This document shows, piece after piece, positions 48,822 to 61,357 of a stretch of 64,000 bases of DNA; position 1 is the stretch's first letter, and every line of letters starts with the position of its first letter. The stretch comes from Ampelocalamus luodianensis (lineage: Eukaryota > Streptophyta > Magnoliopsida > Poales > Poaceae): the NCBI GenBank assembly GCA_036346255.1, contig JAYEVH010000141.1, positions 62,001 through 126,000 of the forward strand, in the 5' to 3' direction. Under the pieces are notes generated by a model, which saw only the letters and a list, made by a program, of their open reading frames with translations, was not told the origin of the DNA and searched no databases. The translations under genes were made by a program, and so were the position numbers.

Positions 48822-49285
48822 GAACTATCACGAGCGGTTTTTATAAAAGCGATGCATGAAGACAGAGTATCACAGACGGTTCTAAGTAAAAAACGTCTGT
48901 GAACTCAGAGTATCACAGACGGTTCTAAGTAAAAAACGTCTGTGAACTCCGAGTATCACAGACGGTTTTAACAACGAACCGTCTGTGATAATCTGACTTC
49001 ACGACGTTTTGTAAATAACCGTCTGCAGCGAAGACATAGTATCACTGACGGTTTTTCAATAGAACCGCTCGTGATATTTCGACTTCACGAGCGTTTTGTG
49101 ACCATAACCGCTCAGTGATACTCATCTTCGCGCAGGCGGTTGTTGATAAAAACCGTCTGTGATATTCATATCACAGACGGTTTACTGACCGTCTGTGATA
49201 ACCACCTGTTATCACAGACCTATTTTTCCAGACGGTTCGAAAACCGTCTATGATGACGGTTCCGAACCGTCTGTGATGGCTTTTT
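48822..49285. repeat. Right subterminal repeat array of the CACTA element
   Basis: Units such as TATCACAGACGGTTCTAAGT and ACGTCTGTGA repeat head to head and tail to tail, with AACCGTCTGTGATA dominating towards the right end. Two 60-bp units near 48870 and 48905 are almost identical. Confidence 0.85.
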
Positions 49286-49299
49286 CTGTAGTAGTGATT

Positions 49300-49777
49300 G
49301 CTGCTGGTAACCCCAGCCTTTGTTTTGCTGTTTCTTCGTTAGACTTGTGTTATTAGCTCAGAAGAATTTTGTTGTTGCCACCGCGAGAAACTTGCTTTCC
49401 CTCACGGTGTTTGGCAACAAATTTGGCTACATGTTCTTCAATCTGCAGGTTGTTGGTGTTGTGACTTTCTATGCGTGTCTCATGACTCAGTAGGTCCGCA
49501 AACAAATTGGTGAGAGAAATAGGATCGTGGTTATTGAGGTAACCAGCTGTGAGAAATATTCTGAATCCAACCCAACAAGCATATAGGATATCACCTCTTC
49601 ATCACTCAGTGGATGGCCTATCGACGCCATTGTGTTAGCGAGTTTCTTCATCTTGCTGAAGTGCTCTGCTGCCGGAATGTCCTTCTCCTTCATGTTCACC
49701 ATCTGGACCCGGATCTGCATCACTCGCGCCTAGGATTGTGAGAACATTTCTCTAGAGCCATTCATACCTCATAAGAT
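49300..49777 (-). pseudogene. Copia-type gag fragment
   Basis: A 78-codon minus-strand frame (49487-49723) reads MKKLANTMASIGHPLSDEEV and YMLVGLDSEYFSQLVTSI, typical of the gag/UBN2 domain of Ty1/copia elements. Related codons continue left (HETRIESHNTNNLQ, HREGKQVSRGG) to about 49330. It is cut on the left by the CACTA element and on the right by the plus-strand LTR at 49778. No pol remains. Confidence 0.8.
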
Positions 49778-50155
49778 TGTTAAGTTAATCTTGTCAGGTT
49801 GCATTTTGTTTCACGTTAACCTGTAGTTGCATAGTACTGTGCACGTATACATGTACATGTGTACATGTTTGTTTGTGTGATGCATGTAGTAGCATGACAC
49901 CCTGTCGCATTGTGGAGTGAGTAATCGGGATCGTGGCATGAGTTCAGGCTCCAGTTAGTTGGTTGCCCATTGCTTTGCATTCTGTACTTGCACTTAGATG
50001 CATGTTCTACGTTCATGAGATAAAACACAGAAAAGGCAGAAGGCAGTTGCGACGCCGAAAAAATCTTAGTGAGTTCATCGTCTCCTACTGTGATAGCTTG
50101 TTTGTGTGTTAGTCCACAGAGAAATTGCGTTTGTGTGTAGGCCTTGATCCCAACA
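49778..50155 (+). repeat. Copia LTR, 378 bp
   Basis: It starts TGTTAAGTTAATCTTGTCAGG and ends CCCAACA, followed by the primer site TGGTATCAGAGTC at 50158-50170. The start and end resemble the LTRs of the 2-kb element at 36736, so they belong to related families. No second LTR is seen. Confidence 0.75.
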
Positions 50156-50170
50156 TTTGGTATCAGAGTC

Positions 50171-50816
50171 GAAGGTGAGGAGTGTATGCCCAAGGTCATG
50201 CCGCGTTCAAGCTCATCGGGAAATCGTGTCACCGGCGATGGGGTAGCGACCACGGCGGCAGTGAAGGAGAGCTCAGCCGTCTTGTTGCACTACCCCAGGA
50301 GCAACTACGCGACATGAGCAATCAAAATGAAGGTCTACCTCATGGGCAAGGCGTGTGGGATGCAATCAACGGAGACGAGGTGGCCAAGTTGCGCGAGGAC
50401 AAGATGGCTCCTGCGGCCATCTATTAGGCCATAGGAGAGGATGTTCTCCTCTTGATCGCTGAGAAAGAGACGGCGAAAGAGGCCTGAAAGATGCTCAAGA
50501 CGATGTACATCTGTCCGTGGATGATTTTGCGGTGAAACTCAACACCATTGTCAACCGCATCAGAGGCTTGGGCGAGAAAGTTGAAGACAGCAATGTGGTA
50601 AGGAAATTTATCGGAGCTGCTCCTGCAAAATTCTTGAAGATAGTCTCAACCTTAGAGCAGTTTGGAGATTTCAAGACGATGACTGTGGAAGAAGTCATTG
50701 GTCGTCTAAAGGCTCATGAGGAACGTTAGAGCAGCTTTGGTGAAGAGGGAGAAGTGCATGCATTGCTGACTAAGGCCGAGTGGGAGGCCAGGACTGTTAG
50801 CACCAGGCGAACACTC
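50171..50816 (+). pseudogene. Copia gag, truncated and broken
   Basis: Downstream of the LTR and primer site, MSNQNEGLPHGQGVWDAING begins at 50314, followed by LREDKMAPAAIY, a TAG, DVLLLIAEKETAKEA, a TGA and KMLKTMY. A second frame (50517-50729) reads DFAVKLNTIVNRIRGLGEKV and FIGAAPAKFLKIVSTLEQFG, then a stop and EGEVHALLTKAEWEAR. This is the UBN2-type gag of Ty1/copia elements, which forms the particle. Two stops and one frameshift break it, and the element ends near 50816 without pol or a 3' LTR. Confidence 0.82.
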
Positions 50817-50891
50817 AATGCGAGAACACTCAACGCCGAGCACAAACTCACGCACACGTGAACACACATGTAGCACGTACGCTTGGAAAGA

Positions 50892-52070
50892 TGTCGATAC
50901 CCAGAATTTCGATTCTGGACCCTCTGTGTATAATGCATTAGTCCAGGATCACGCTAGTACAAACAGTGTCAACATAGGCAAATATCGATCCACACAAGCG
51001 AATAATAGAGTAAACGATTAGTTTGGATAACAAATCAGAGTTTTGACCTTATGATCGAGTTTACAACTTAATGAGCCACGCAGGGTCAACAGAGAATAAA
51101 AACAGCGGAACAGAAATAACTCCATCGAAAAATCTCATCAATCACCACAGGCAACCAACTGGGATCCAGACCATAACGATCGGCACCTTCAACGAACTCC
51201 TCCTCGAAGGCAGGCGAAGACTCCTCCACTTTTGTAGGTTTGGGCTCAAGTTTTACAACAAACGTGAGTACACAACCGTACTCGCAAGTCATACCACAGA
51301 ATGTAACTTATAAATGCAGGCTTATTCCAAAGGAAATGACTTCTGTGGTTCTTTTGCGGAAATGCAATATTTGCATTTGAATACAATAATAGATTGAAAT
51401 GACAGTTCAAAACAAATAAACGATACTCCCTCCGTTCTTTTTTATTTGACACAGTTGACTTTTCACGGTCAAACTTTCTAAAGTTTGATCGCCAATAAGT
51501 TTAAAACTATCTAGATTGGCTATATAAAAATTATATCATTAGAATTGTCGTTGAAAATAATTTCATAATATTATAATTTTATTAGTACATCTTAATGTAA
51601 AAGTAATAAAAAATTATGGTCAAAGTCACATCTCGAAGACCGTGAAAAGTCAACTGTGTCAAGTAAAAAAGAACGGAGGGAGTATTAATTTTAACAGTTA
51701 TTTTCACAAAGACACAAAGCTAACGGGTTATTTCACATAGCCATATGATTTAGATCACACAGCTCTCATCCCAAACGTTTTATGAAAACTACCCCTCGTG
51801 TGAAATCCCTGAGCATGTCCATGACCGCGGACGCGGCTATTCAAAAAGATTGCTTTTACACTCTGCAGAGTTTGTACGCTTTACCCACACGATACAACTA
51901 GTGTTGCAAGCACTAATCGTAACAAAACAATTTAGAAACTTCGTCTCAAACATTAACATTCCCAGTGTGCTTTACCGCCAGACCAACCCACACAGAAAAC
52001 TAGTCCGACACACACCGTTGGACCTGAAGACGGCGAACCGCTCATAAATGTGTACTACGTGGTAGTCCAC
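50892..52070 (-). mobile_element. LTR fragment C (Ty3/gypsy-type), minus orientation
   Basis: It begins TGTCGATACCC at 50892 and follows the same plan as the first kilobase of the LTR at 6912 (ACCAACTGGG block, GAGTAC..GTACTC hairpin at 51266-51283, then the AACCGTGGACACGGCTATTC-like block near 51815 and TTTACCCACACG). It is cut at 52070 by the next LTR and carries a Stowaway MITE. The rest of it must lie beyond the window. Confidence 0.6.
51426..51682. mobile_element. Stowaway MITE, 257 bp
   Basis: Terminal repeats CTCCCTCCGTTC and GAACGGAGGGAG are perfect inverted partners, flanked by TA (51424-51425 and 51683-51684). Its interior matches the copy at 5183. It is a non-coding Tc1/mariner-type element within LTR fragment C. 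Confidence 0.95.
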
Positions 52071-54924
52071 TGTCACATCCCCAAATTAATAAAGAGGATT
52101 ATTATGCATCTTGTTAGCATGCATCATGTTTTGAAACTTTTTATTTTAATATTGTACTTGGAAAATCTCAAAATACATATGAAACATACACTTTAATTTG
52201 AACTCCAAACTAAAAACTGAAACAAATGCTACTAAAGTTCCTCTGGAAATAATTTATTCTAATACTATATTAATTATCATGAATTAATATAATTTTTCCA
52301 AAATTTTTGGGACTGGTTCGAACTCTATGAAAATTCGAACACGAATTAAAGATCAACTTTATGTTTGAAATCGAATTATACACTTTATATCATGAACAGT
52401 AGGGTTAAGCAATTTTTATGCACACTAGACCTACTCAAGACTCCCTCTGATTTAATTCAGATTTTTATGAAATTTATTTATATTTTTAAGGGCTCAGTCA
52501 AACTAGAATCAAAAGAAATTCAATCAGTCAAACCCTAGTACTGTTTCTCGGGCCTGAACCGCACCTTGACTCGAGTCCGACCCAGCCTCTTGACTCAGTC
52601 GAGTCAACTAAGCGCACCCACGCATGTAGGCCTTTGGATCTTAGATCTACGGTCCTGATCTCCTCACCCTTCTGGGGCTGTCCGATCAACACATTAGATC
52701 TAGGCCTTTCATTCGTGATCTATCGGCTCGATCAAACCGATCTTTCACACCAAGCCGCACCTCCTTGTATCTCGACGTGCGGGCCCACTGATGTGGGCGT
52801 CTTCCACCTCGCAGACCCGCAGGCGCTAGCGCCACGGCCGTGCTCGCCGCTCCGAGCCGCTGGCGCGCGCCTCCTCCGTTAGCCACCACGCATGCAACCA
52901 CTCCGAGCATTCCCGCCTCACGCCGCTCTATCCCCGCCAACACCCGAGCATACCCCCCTCCAGCCTGGTTCTCCCTTCACTTCTCCTCGCGCCGAGGAGA
53001 GGAAGCTCCTTGAGCTCGTTCTTCGGTGAAGCCCTCAAACCAAATCCTCTCCTCCTACATGGCATGTTGTCTTCATTTTCGCCACTTGAGCTCTTGTTAT
53101 TGCTTGTAGATCCAAGAACACCACGTGTCCTCACCGGCTCTAGAACGCGCTCGCAATCGACCCTTGTTGCCATCTTCGGCCCGGTGAGATCCTCTCCTTT
53201 TCTTGCGCGTCACAAAGGTGTCTTAGAACACAATCAAGATTTCTCAACTTATTTCACCAATGCTTGACAGAGTTGATGAATTTAGGCCTTGTTCTTATTC
53301 TCTCCACAACCTTATTCACCGTCCTTTGTCTAAACCAAGAAGCCGCTACCAATCTCTTCTTGTCACGCAATCTATAAAGTGTGCTTAACCTTTTCCGATC
53401 ATTCACTACTTTGGTTTTTGTCCGTAGGGTTCTCTTCGCACGAGCCCTAGCGTCGCGTCACCATTACCGGCGTTGCCTCGAACCGAGCTTCTCGCCTTTT
53501 CTCCTCTCGTAAGCATCGACCACCCGAAGCTTAAGCATGCTTTCTTTGCTTAAACACTCGGCGTAACGTTGCATGCACTTGCCGTATGGTCACCCTCGGC
53601 GCACCGCCGCCGCGGGCCGCCCCACCCATTGAAGGTACCCTAGGATCGCACGATTATTATGCACCCATTTTTGGCCTTGACCGGCGCCGTCAAGGATCAC
53701 CGCACCGGCGAGCCGCCGGCAAAGCTCGCGGACGCGTAGCTCTTTTGTCGGATCCCCGGTAATCACTGTAGCACGTCATTAGCGCTAAACCATTTTCGTT
53801 TTAGGAAAAGCATTCATTAGTAACGTGTAAGTGTTGCTTTAGTATCGCTTACATGTGGGGCCTCAAATAGAAAACGGTTGGGATAAGTAAAGGCTTGCAG
53901 GGTATGACATGTGGGCCATATGACCGTAAGTGGAAGTGTAGATTGTGAAGTATGTTTTGTTTAAGGAAAAATGTACTCTTAGTATACTTAGAACTAGTCT
54001 ACGTTTTCTTGTTTCGAAGACGTATTTCTGGAAATGCGCCTTCAGCTTTTGCGGTCGGGAACAAGTCAATGCTGACTGGGTCAAAACCTTGACCCCGGTC
54101 CCACTGTCATCCCCTGTGGCTAGGTTAGTACTCGGTAGGAAAAGAAATCAGTACTTTATGAAATTCGAAATCTGTTAATTTATACGCTGAAAATTGACAT
54201 TAACTTCTAAAATGCATAACTAAATCATTTTAACTCCAAAATGAGTGAAACCACTTCTGATAATTTTCATATTTAATGAACTTTATATTAAAATTGGTTT
54301 CAAACATGTCTCTGTAACAGAGAGCATTATTTTGGAAAATGAGCTATAAACACTATTATTTTTACAAAGGGAAAAGACTGATAGCTTTAACAATTCATAA
54401 GTAATTATTGGAAACTCCAAAAATAGTGAAATCAATTTTGATAATTTATATTTCAAAGGCACTTAATTATAAAAATGGTTCCCAACTTACCTCTGTCACA
54501 GAAACTATAGTTTGAGGAAAATGATCCTAAAGGATATTATTTTTACACTATTAATGCTGATAACTTTAGAAATCCATAACTAAATCATGAAAACTCCAAT
54601 TGGATCAAACTCAACTGTTTTGAACTTATAATAATATTGTCTATTTATCCATGAAATTCTTATGCTCACCACTGCTCTACAAAAATTCGCCTCATAATTA
54701 AATTACATAAATGGAGGCATATCGGAATCTGAAATTCAAACCACCATAACTTTCATATACTAAATCAAAATGAAATAATTCCTTCACCAAAAATCATCTA
54801 AAATCATGACTTAGCTAATGTAGAAAAATCATGCATTTTTTAGCATCTTGATTTTTGTAGTATTTCTCGATGTTTATTCGGTATTGTATTTATATAGATT
54901 CCGAGCTCATTGCTATTGACTCGT
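52071..54924 (+). mobile_element. 5' 2.85 kb of an LTR interrupted by the second chromovirus
   Basis: It starts TGTCACATCCCC and aligns with the solo LTR at 27915-30800 in order: AT-rich start, GC-rich leader with splice-like sites (CTTCGGTGAAGCC near 53024, TTGCTTGTAG at 53100-53109), then the AT-rich tail up to CCGAGCTCATTGCTATTGAC. There it is cut by the element starting at 54925, so the remainder should resume after that element, outside the window. The expected target duplication of this LTR is TCCAC (52066-52070). ORFs inside it are not genes. Confidence 0.8.
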
Positions 54925-57900
54925 TGTAACAGCCCTAACTTAGGGTTTGTATTTCAAATGTAAAATTTTGAGGAGAAATAAAAACTTTTGTTGTCTCATC
55001 AAATCGTTTGAAAGTTTCTACATTTTTCCCTGGCAATTTCCATTTTCTAGAATTAAATTCTTATGAATGGAAATTGTTGTCAGCACATTCTTAGCCTTCA
55101 AACTTGTGATCATCCCCTAGGAATATTTTTCCTGTCATCTTGATCATCCTATCTACCTCCCTGAATTATTTCACAATTTCTAGATTTTGTTTGCTATTTC
55201 AAATGCCCAAGTCAAACCAGTTTAGAAATCTGGTCAAACCTCTGGACAGCAGCTCGTGAATTTTGTTGGGAGAAATGTAGTGCATAAAAACTCCTGGAAA
55301 AATTTCACAAGGTTTTCCTCTGTCCCTAGTAGCTACCATAAAAATTTCGAAATTTTTGGAGCTCAGGAGCTACCTCTAAAAATTCTCCAAACTCTCTCAG
55401 CCTTTTAAAACTCCAAATCAGTATTCACTGTTCCTCGGGCTCGAACCCGAGCCCGACTCGAGTCCGACCGCGCCACTTGACTCGGTCGCACCGCCTAGCT
55501 GCACCGCGTAAGCCCGATGGCTGTCAGCCGTCCGATGCAGATCGTGCGGCCAGCGTGCGTCGAATCAACCGACCTGTCCGAATGCATACTTCGATCTCGA
55601 CCGTTCATTTTAGATCCAACGGTCGATACATTCTGGGTCGAGTCAAACCACCGGTTCGCACCGCGACGACTCGGCCGCACCACTTCGCCGCTATCACCGA
55701 CATGTGGACCCTACCGCGAGTCCGCCTCGTCTTCTCCGCGACTCACCGAGCTCGCGATCGTTAGCGCATGGGTGCCACGCACTCGCCACGCCACCTATAT
55801 GCCCTCGTGTCCGCTTTGGTGCATCGCCAGCCTTCTTTACCTCACCGCGACCACTCATCCCTCGTTTTCCCGCTCGTAGCTCTCCGCCGTTTCTTGATTT
55901 CGCCGAGAAGAACCCGGCGCGCCGCGCGTGTTAGCGCCGCCCTTGATTCCGCAACCACGCCATCGTGATCTACTCTTCGCCGCTTCAATTTTGCCCATCC
56001 GGACCCTCGGCCCAAAGATATCGCCGAGGGCACCTTCGTCGCCTCCGCCTCGCTATGCGGCCCCGCGAGCTTGCTAGTGCTCGTGAGTTTCTAGCTTCGA
56101 CACTTGGTCCCTTAGGATCGCATTTATGCATCGAGTCTAACGGTGTCTTCATTTTCATCTTTGGTGCATCGCTGCGCGCGCGACCAATTCTTCTCAAGCT
56201 TGGTTTCGCGCCGTGGAAATTCCGCCACCTCGGGCCTTCTTCGTCGGCGTTATCGTGTGCTTCTTGCTCCCGGTGTTGAGGCGGCTTAAGCACACCTTCC
56301 GAGTCTTCTAGAAGTCCGACGCTTCTCTGTGCAAACCGTGTCTTCTTCTCCGCTCTGTTCGCGCGCCGCCGCCGCATCCCGTGGGTCGCGTCACCGCCAT
56401 CGTGTTCGCAAGATCTTCGCGACTGAAGGTATCACCCGCCGCCTAAACCCTCCGTTAGCTAATCATCGATTCGCGCCGCCGCCGTGCCGCATCGCGCGGT
56501 GAGCCGCCGCGAAGTTTAGTTATCGCTAAACTTGGTTCGTTAGGTCACCGACTTGTGGGACCTCTCTGTTAAATCGCGTTTAGAAATCCTTTAATCCACC
56601 CGTTATGTTTTGTCTTAGTCACCGTCATGTGGGTCCATGCGTCGATTAGGGTTGGGTAGTTACGGTTATGCGTTTTCTCTGTTTGAAGCGATTTCTCGTG
56701 AGTATGTGTTAGAAGTACACTTTGGTAGTCAAGACGTATTCTTAGAATACGCCGACGTCACCTTCGGCGCAACTGCTCGTCAAGACCTTCGCGGGCCCGT
56801 TGCGATTGCTGTCGGGGCTAGATAGCTGTGGGTAGAAAAAGGTATAAATGCTTTAGTATTTCTGAAATAGTTTTCTGTTGTGTTGTTAATTCATTTAAAC
56901 TTAGAAAATGCATAACTAATTCAATTTATCTCCAAATTGCATGAAACCAGTGCTGTTAATTTTCATTTTAAGTGTACTATTTACTAAAATAAGTTTCAAC
57001 CTTGTATCTGTAGCAAAAATCTGTTAATTAATTTAATGTTGTAGATTGTAATCTCCAAATTAGAAAATGCATATCTCTTTCAATAATTGTCCAAATTCAA
57101 TAAACCCAATTCTGTAAAATCTCATTTTCAGTATACTAATTATTAGGATAGGTTTTACACACTGTTTCTGTTCATGAAAATTTGTTAAGTAATTAACTAG
57201 TGTTTTGATGTATTTTTTAGCTTAGAAAATTCATGGAAAATTCTTAATAACTTAAAATGAATTGTTCTCTGTTTCTAAAATTTTGTTATATCATGCTTAG
57301 ATTGCTGTGTGAGTTTGGTTTGTTTTGATATTGTTGTATGTTTGAGTTTTGCCGGTGTTATTCGTTCTTATTCGCTGTTTTGTTCAATCGTTAGGTTTCG
57401 ATATTTGCGGTAACCTCGAGAACGACCCTCGCAACAAATTGAGCAACAAAGAACCAGAAAGCAGTTTGATCATGTTAATCCCAGTATTTTAAAGTCTAAT
57501 ATTTTGTTTCAAATTGTATGTATGCATTGCTTAATTTGTGTTAAATTGATTAGTTAAATCAGAGTCGCATATCCTGTAGACAAAATATTGATCTCTACTA
57601 CCTGAGCCTAGGTTATTTGCTGTGATTAGAGGTCGCTGGATGATCTCTTGTCACTTAGTAGATCCGAGTCAAATTGCTTAGACATGCTTAGTATCGGTAG
57701 AAATGGGCGGTTATCGACTTAGTCGGTAACCTTGATCACACAAAACTTTCTATAACTTTATATTTCAGCATTTCTGCTATGTTTAATTGCAAAACTAAAA
57801 ATGAAAACAAAAATGATTTAGACGCGGGCACAATGGTAAGATTGGTGTGATCTATTGGGTGTGACTGGAAAGGTGCCCGGGTCAATTAAGGACCGAACAT

Positions 57901-59046
57901 CTTGTGAGTTTCTGTTATCCAGGCATTTCGGCGTGCTAACCACACTAGAGGGTATGGGACCTCTCTTGACCTAGTACTTTGGCGTGTATTGGCTCTGGGT
58001 CGCAGGGGGTCGCAGGAGGGATGGAGGTGGGAGCATGGTAGTTGTCCGAAAAGCTTTATCCTGAGTGGGTAGTTGTCTTTTCGGCTTTACCATGTAAGCG
58101 TATGGATTTCTATCCATACGAGCGGCTCGTAGTTGATACACAATATTGGAAAAAGTCTCGTAGGACTTAGCTGTGCCGGCATACCTTCGGAAGTGTGCTT
58201 TGGCTTAAAGGCGGTCTGAGGTGTGGGTACAGTGGTACACCCCTGCAGGGTTTAAAACTATTCGAATAGCCTCGTCCTAGGTGATGGACACGCTTGGGTA
58301 AGCTTATCGAGAGTTAGACTACAACATTTAAATTAAAACTTGATGGGTGGTACGAATCTGGGATTCGTGCTATGTTGTGGTGACTATTGGGATAGTCACT
58401 TCTAGGTGGTTACTTGTATCTATCTTTATTTCAGATTATTTCAATTCGGTAAAAATGAATTGCAAACCCGCTTCAAATCGTATTATATTATTGCAAATGA
58501 AAATTGGCTTTATGCAAATGAAACATATGGCCTCCACTAAACAAGCCTCGCATGTAGCATATGAATAGGTCCGCTAGTTCACACGCGGTCTTGCGGGTAC
58601 AAAGACAATCTTTGTACTCGGTGCTTTGCTTAATGTTTTGTTGCAGAGGAAGAAGGTGAGCCCCAAGGGCCTCACTCGTGGAGTGTTGTTGTTGCCCGTG
58701 GACGACTAGACTTGGTAGTCCGGTCGGATGCCTTGTGGGTTGGAGGCACGCGATTGGCTTTGTTTATAGCCATCTTATGGCACTTTGCTTCCGTTGTCGT
58801 TCTTATTTATTTGTGTATTTTGGCACCGCGGCCTTTGTCCGTAATAACTCTACTATTTGTTTATCTTCCGTTTGGTAGTGTGGTGTTTGGACTCTATGTT
58901 TGGAATGGAGTTGTTGTCTAATTTTGTAACAGGGTGTGTATCCGCTCAGGAAGTATACATATCTCGAGGAATCAATTTATTTGATTTGTGATGCTAGGAC
59001 CGTGGTTGGTTAGCATTACAAGCCAAATAAATTGGGGGTCCTCACA
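54925..59046 (+). repeat. 5' LTR of the second chromovirus, 4.1 kb
   Basis: It starts TGTAACAGCCCTAACTTAGG and ends GGTCCTCACA. It has the family plan: AT-rich start, GC-rich leader (55430-56560), AT-rich tail, the TACACCCCTGCAGGG block near 58230, and a hairpin with 9-bp arms (GTACAAAGA with TCTTTGTAC, 58597-58617). After the hairpin, GTTGCAG and AGGAAGAAG then GTGAGC look like a small exon. No protein-coding sequence is supported. Confidence 0.92.
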
Positions 59047-59050
59047 AAGT

Positions 59051-59063
59051 TGGTATCAGAGCC
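59051..59063 (+). other. Primer-binding site
   Basis: TGGTATCAGAGCC, a perfect plant initiator-Met-tRNA site, lies four bases after the LTR end. Confidence 0.95.
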
Positions 59064-59486
59064 ATTCTGACCGTAGTAACCCAAGCATAGTCGTCCTTAG
59101 GATATTTTGGAAAAGCTTAATTTCAAAGTATAAAAAGGTTTACGAAAACCTAGGTAGATTCTCAGATTTTACTCCTTACCTATCTTAGCTTTCTACTCTC
59201 ATCTTACTCTAATTTGAGTTTAAAACTTGGTTTCTCTCTTTCCTATCAAAAGATAGTTACTACCGGTAGAATCAGTCTTTGGGAGAACCATAGAGAATTA
59301 GTCTAATTAAAAGTTGTGGGGGTATAAGGGTAAGATATGTATAAGTTTGCTAAGCGTCTGATATTTGTCAATTGGTTTTGTAACTTAAAAGTCTTGTGTT
59401 TATTTTGTGTTGATTAGTAAGTTATTTGCAGTGGGTTGTCGACTTTGTGTTTTCCGGCTGTTGTTAACTTGTCTTAGTGAAACAGG

Positions 59487-60570
59487 ATGGCCGGGAGAAC
59501 GCGTGGCAGTCAGCAGGCTGGTCATGATGAGGAGCTTCCCCCTCCTCCGACCATGGCTGAGGTTCTCGCTCAGATCGAGCGAAACCGCATGGACGGACAC
59601 GCATCTTGGAGGTTATTGCTAGGAATACCTCCACTCCGCCGGTGGTGGCGCCACGTGACTCGCGGGGACTTGCAGAGTTCCTCCGTGCTCACCGCCGACT
59701 TTCTCCCGCCTCCGAGGACCTCTCGAGCATGCGGATGATTGGTCTGCGCATGATTGAGCGAAAGCTCAACATAGCGATGCCGTGCACAGATAAGGCACTC
59801 TTCGCGCCCCACCGCCTGAGGGCGCAAAGACTCATGGTGGGAGAACTATCTCGCCATGCACCCGCGGGCCATGTGGTCGCGTGGGAGGAGTTCGATCGCT
59901 TTTCGTCGCCCACATCCCCGATGGCCCGATGAAGTGAAGAAGAAGGAGTTCCTCGCGCTCAAGCAAGGGCGCAAATGCGTGACGGAGTACCCTGCACGAG
60001 TTCAATCATCCGCTCGTTATGCTCCGAGGAGGTGGCCTCGCATGAGGCTAAGGGGAGAAGTTTATGGATGGTTTGTCCGAGGAGCCAAGGACGAGCCGTC
60101 TATTGTGGACTTCCCGACTTTCGGGCCTTGGTTGATAAGGCCATTGTTGCCGAGCACAAGGCAAAGGCGCTGGTGAGTCCGCAAGCGCAAATGGGAGGCG
60201 ACGCCTACTCACACCACCTCACTGCGTCCTCGGCCGGGCGGCACGATGGCCCGTTCTTTTGTTCCACCGGCGCCGAGGCCATCCGCACCTCTCCTCGCCC
60301 ACCGCAGCCGTGAGCCAGCCACGCGCGTCGCGACCCAGCACAGAGCGGCCCCGCAATCCGGCGGCCGAGGTTACTTGTTTTCGCTGCCACAACAAGGGCC
60401 ACTACGCCAACGCTTGCCCTCAGAGTGTTGCAGTAGCCCCTCGTCCTAATGGAGGACGCGGGCCAGGGAGTGGTCATCCACCGACTAAGATTATCCAAGA
60501 CCCAGGTGCGAGCAGTGCGTCGAGTCAACCACCTTTCACCGAGGAGGCTCAGAGGCGCCACATGTCGTGA
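59487..60570 (+). pseudogene. Degenerate gag of the second chromovirus
   Basis: A start at 59487 opens MAGRTRGSQQAGHDEE and MAEVLAQIERNRMDGH. Later parts in other frames read SRGLAEFLRAH, IERKLNIAM, LALKQGRKCVTEYPA, LVDKAIVAEHKAKA and the zinc knuckle CFRCHNKGHYANAC (60379-60420), with all four ligands present. The reading frame changes at least four times, so no complete Gag is encoded as written. Product: particle-forming capsid and RNA-binding nucleocapsid. Confidence 0.85.
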
Positions 60571-61357
60571 TGGGTACACTTTTGTTAATTCTCGCCCCGC
60601 TGCAGTATTATTTGATTCTGGAGCATCGCATTCTTTTATTTCAAGATCATTTGCTGCTGCTAGTGGTCTTCATTGTGTTCCTTTGGGAGTTCCTTTGCTC
60701 ATCCGCTCTCCGGGGTCGGAAATGAGAGCTGATCTACAGTGTTGGGATGTTCCTATCATAGTCAAAGGAGTGGGGTTTTTGGCGAACCTTATTCTCGCCG
60801 CCAATGAGTCCGATGTGATTCTTGGCATGGATTGGTTGTCCCAACACTTGGGGCAAATCGATTGTGCCAGGAAGATTGTCTATCTCACCAGCCCTTCAGG
60901 CGAGCGGGTCGGATTTTCGCCGCAGCTTCAGAGGCCGCATCTATGTGCATTAGAAGCGAAGCCAGCTTTGCAAATTCAGGATGTTCCCATAGTATATGAC
61001 TTTGTGGATGTCTTTCCTGAAGACTTGCCCGGGATGCCTCCGGTTCGAGACCTTGAGTTTGTCATTGAGTTGCTGCCCAATACTGCCCCTATCTCGAAGG
61101 CGTCGTATCGAATGCCTCCCAATGAGCTAGAAGAATTGAAGAAGCAGCTTGGTGAGCTCCAAGCAAAGGGTTTCATCCGTCCCAGTTCATCTCCTTGGGG
61201 TTGTCCGGTGATCTTTGTGAAGAAGAAGGACAAGACTTTGCGCATGTGTGTTGATTACCGTCCTCTCAATGAGGTGACGGTGAAGAACAAATATCCTCTG
61301 CCCCGCATTGATGATCTGTTTGATCGATTGACTGAGCCGTGTGTTCTCCAAGATTGA
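60571..61357 (+). pseudogene. Protease and reverse-transcriptase N-terminal half
   Basis: A 302-codon frame (60449-61357) carries the aspartic protease (VLFDSGASHSFISRSF, then ESDVILGMDWLSQ), the linker VFPEDLPGMPPVRDLEF, and the fingers of reverse transcriptase (PPNELEELKKQL, SPWGCPVIFVKKKDKTLRMC, VDYRPLNEVT). It ends in a stop at 61357 after RLTEPCVLQD, where a one-base shift leads into the next frame. Both motifs of the protease are intact. Confidence 0.9.

Larger units (their letters stand above)
39534..49296 (+). mobile_element. CACTA (En/Spm-type) DNA transposon, 9.76 kb
   Basis: It begins CACTACTACAAAACAGGC and ends GCCTTTTTCTGTAGTAGTG-like on the opposite strand sense, with the 3-bp duplication ATT on both sides (39531-39533 and 49297-49299). 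Subterminal arrays of ATCACGACGGTT/AACCGTCGTGAT units lie at both ends and, unusually, in the middle. It carries a TNP2-type transposase (40551-43652) and a second gene block with a plant-transposase domain and a C48 protease (45624-48620). Coding regions are broken by frameshifts, some of which may be introns. It landed at the junction of the TBL pseudogene and a copia relic. Confidence 0.93.
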
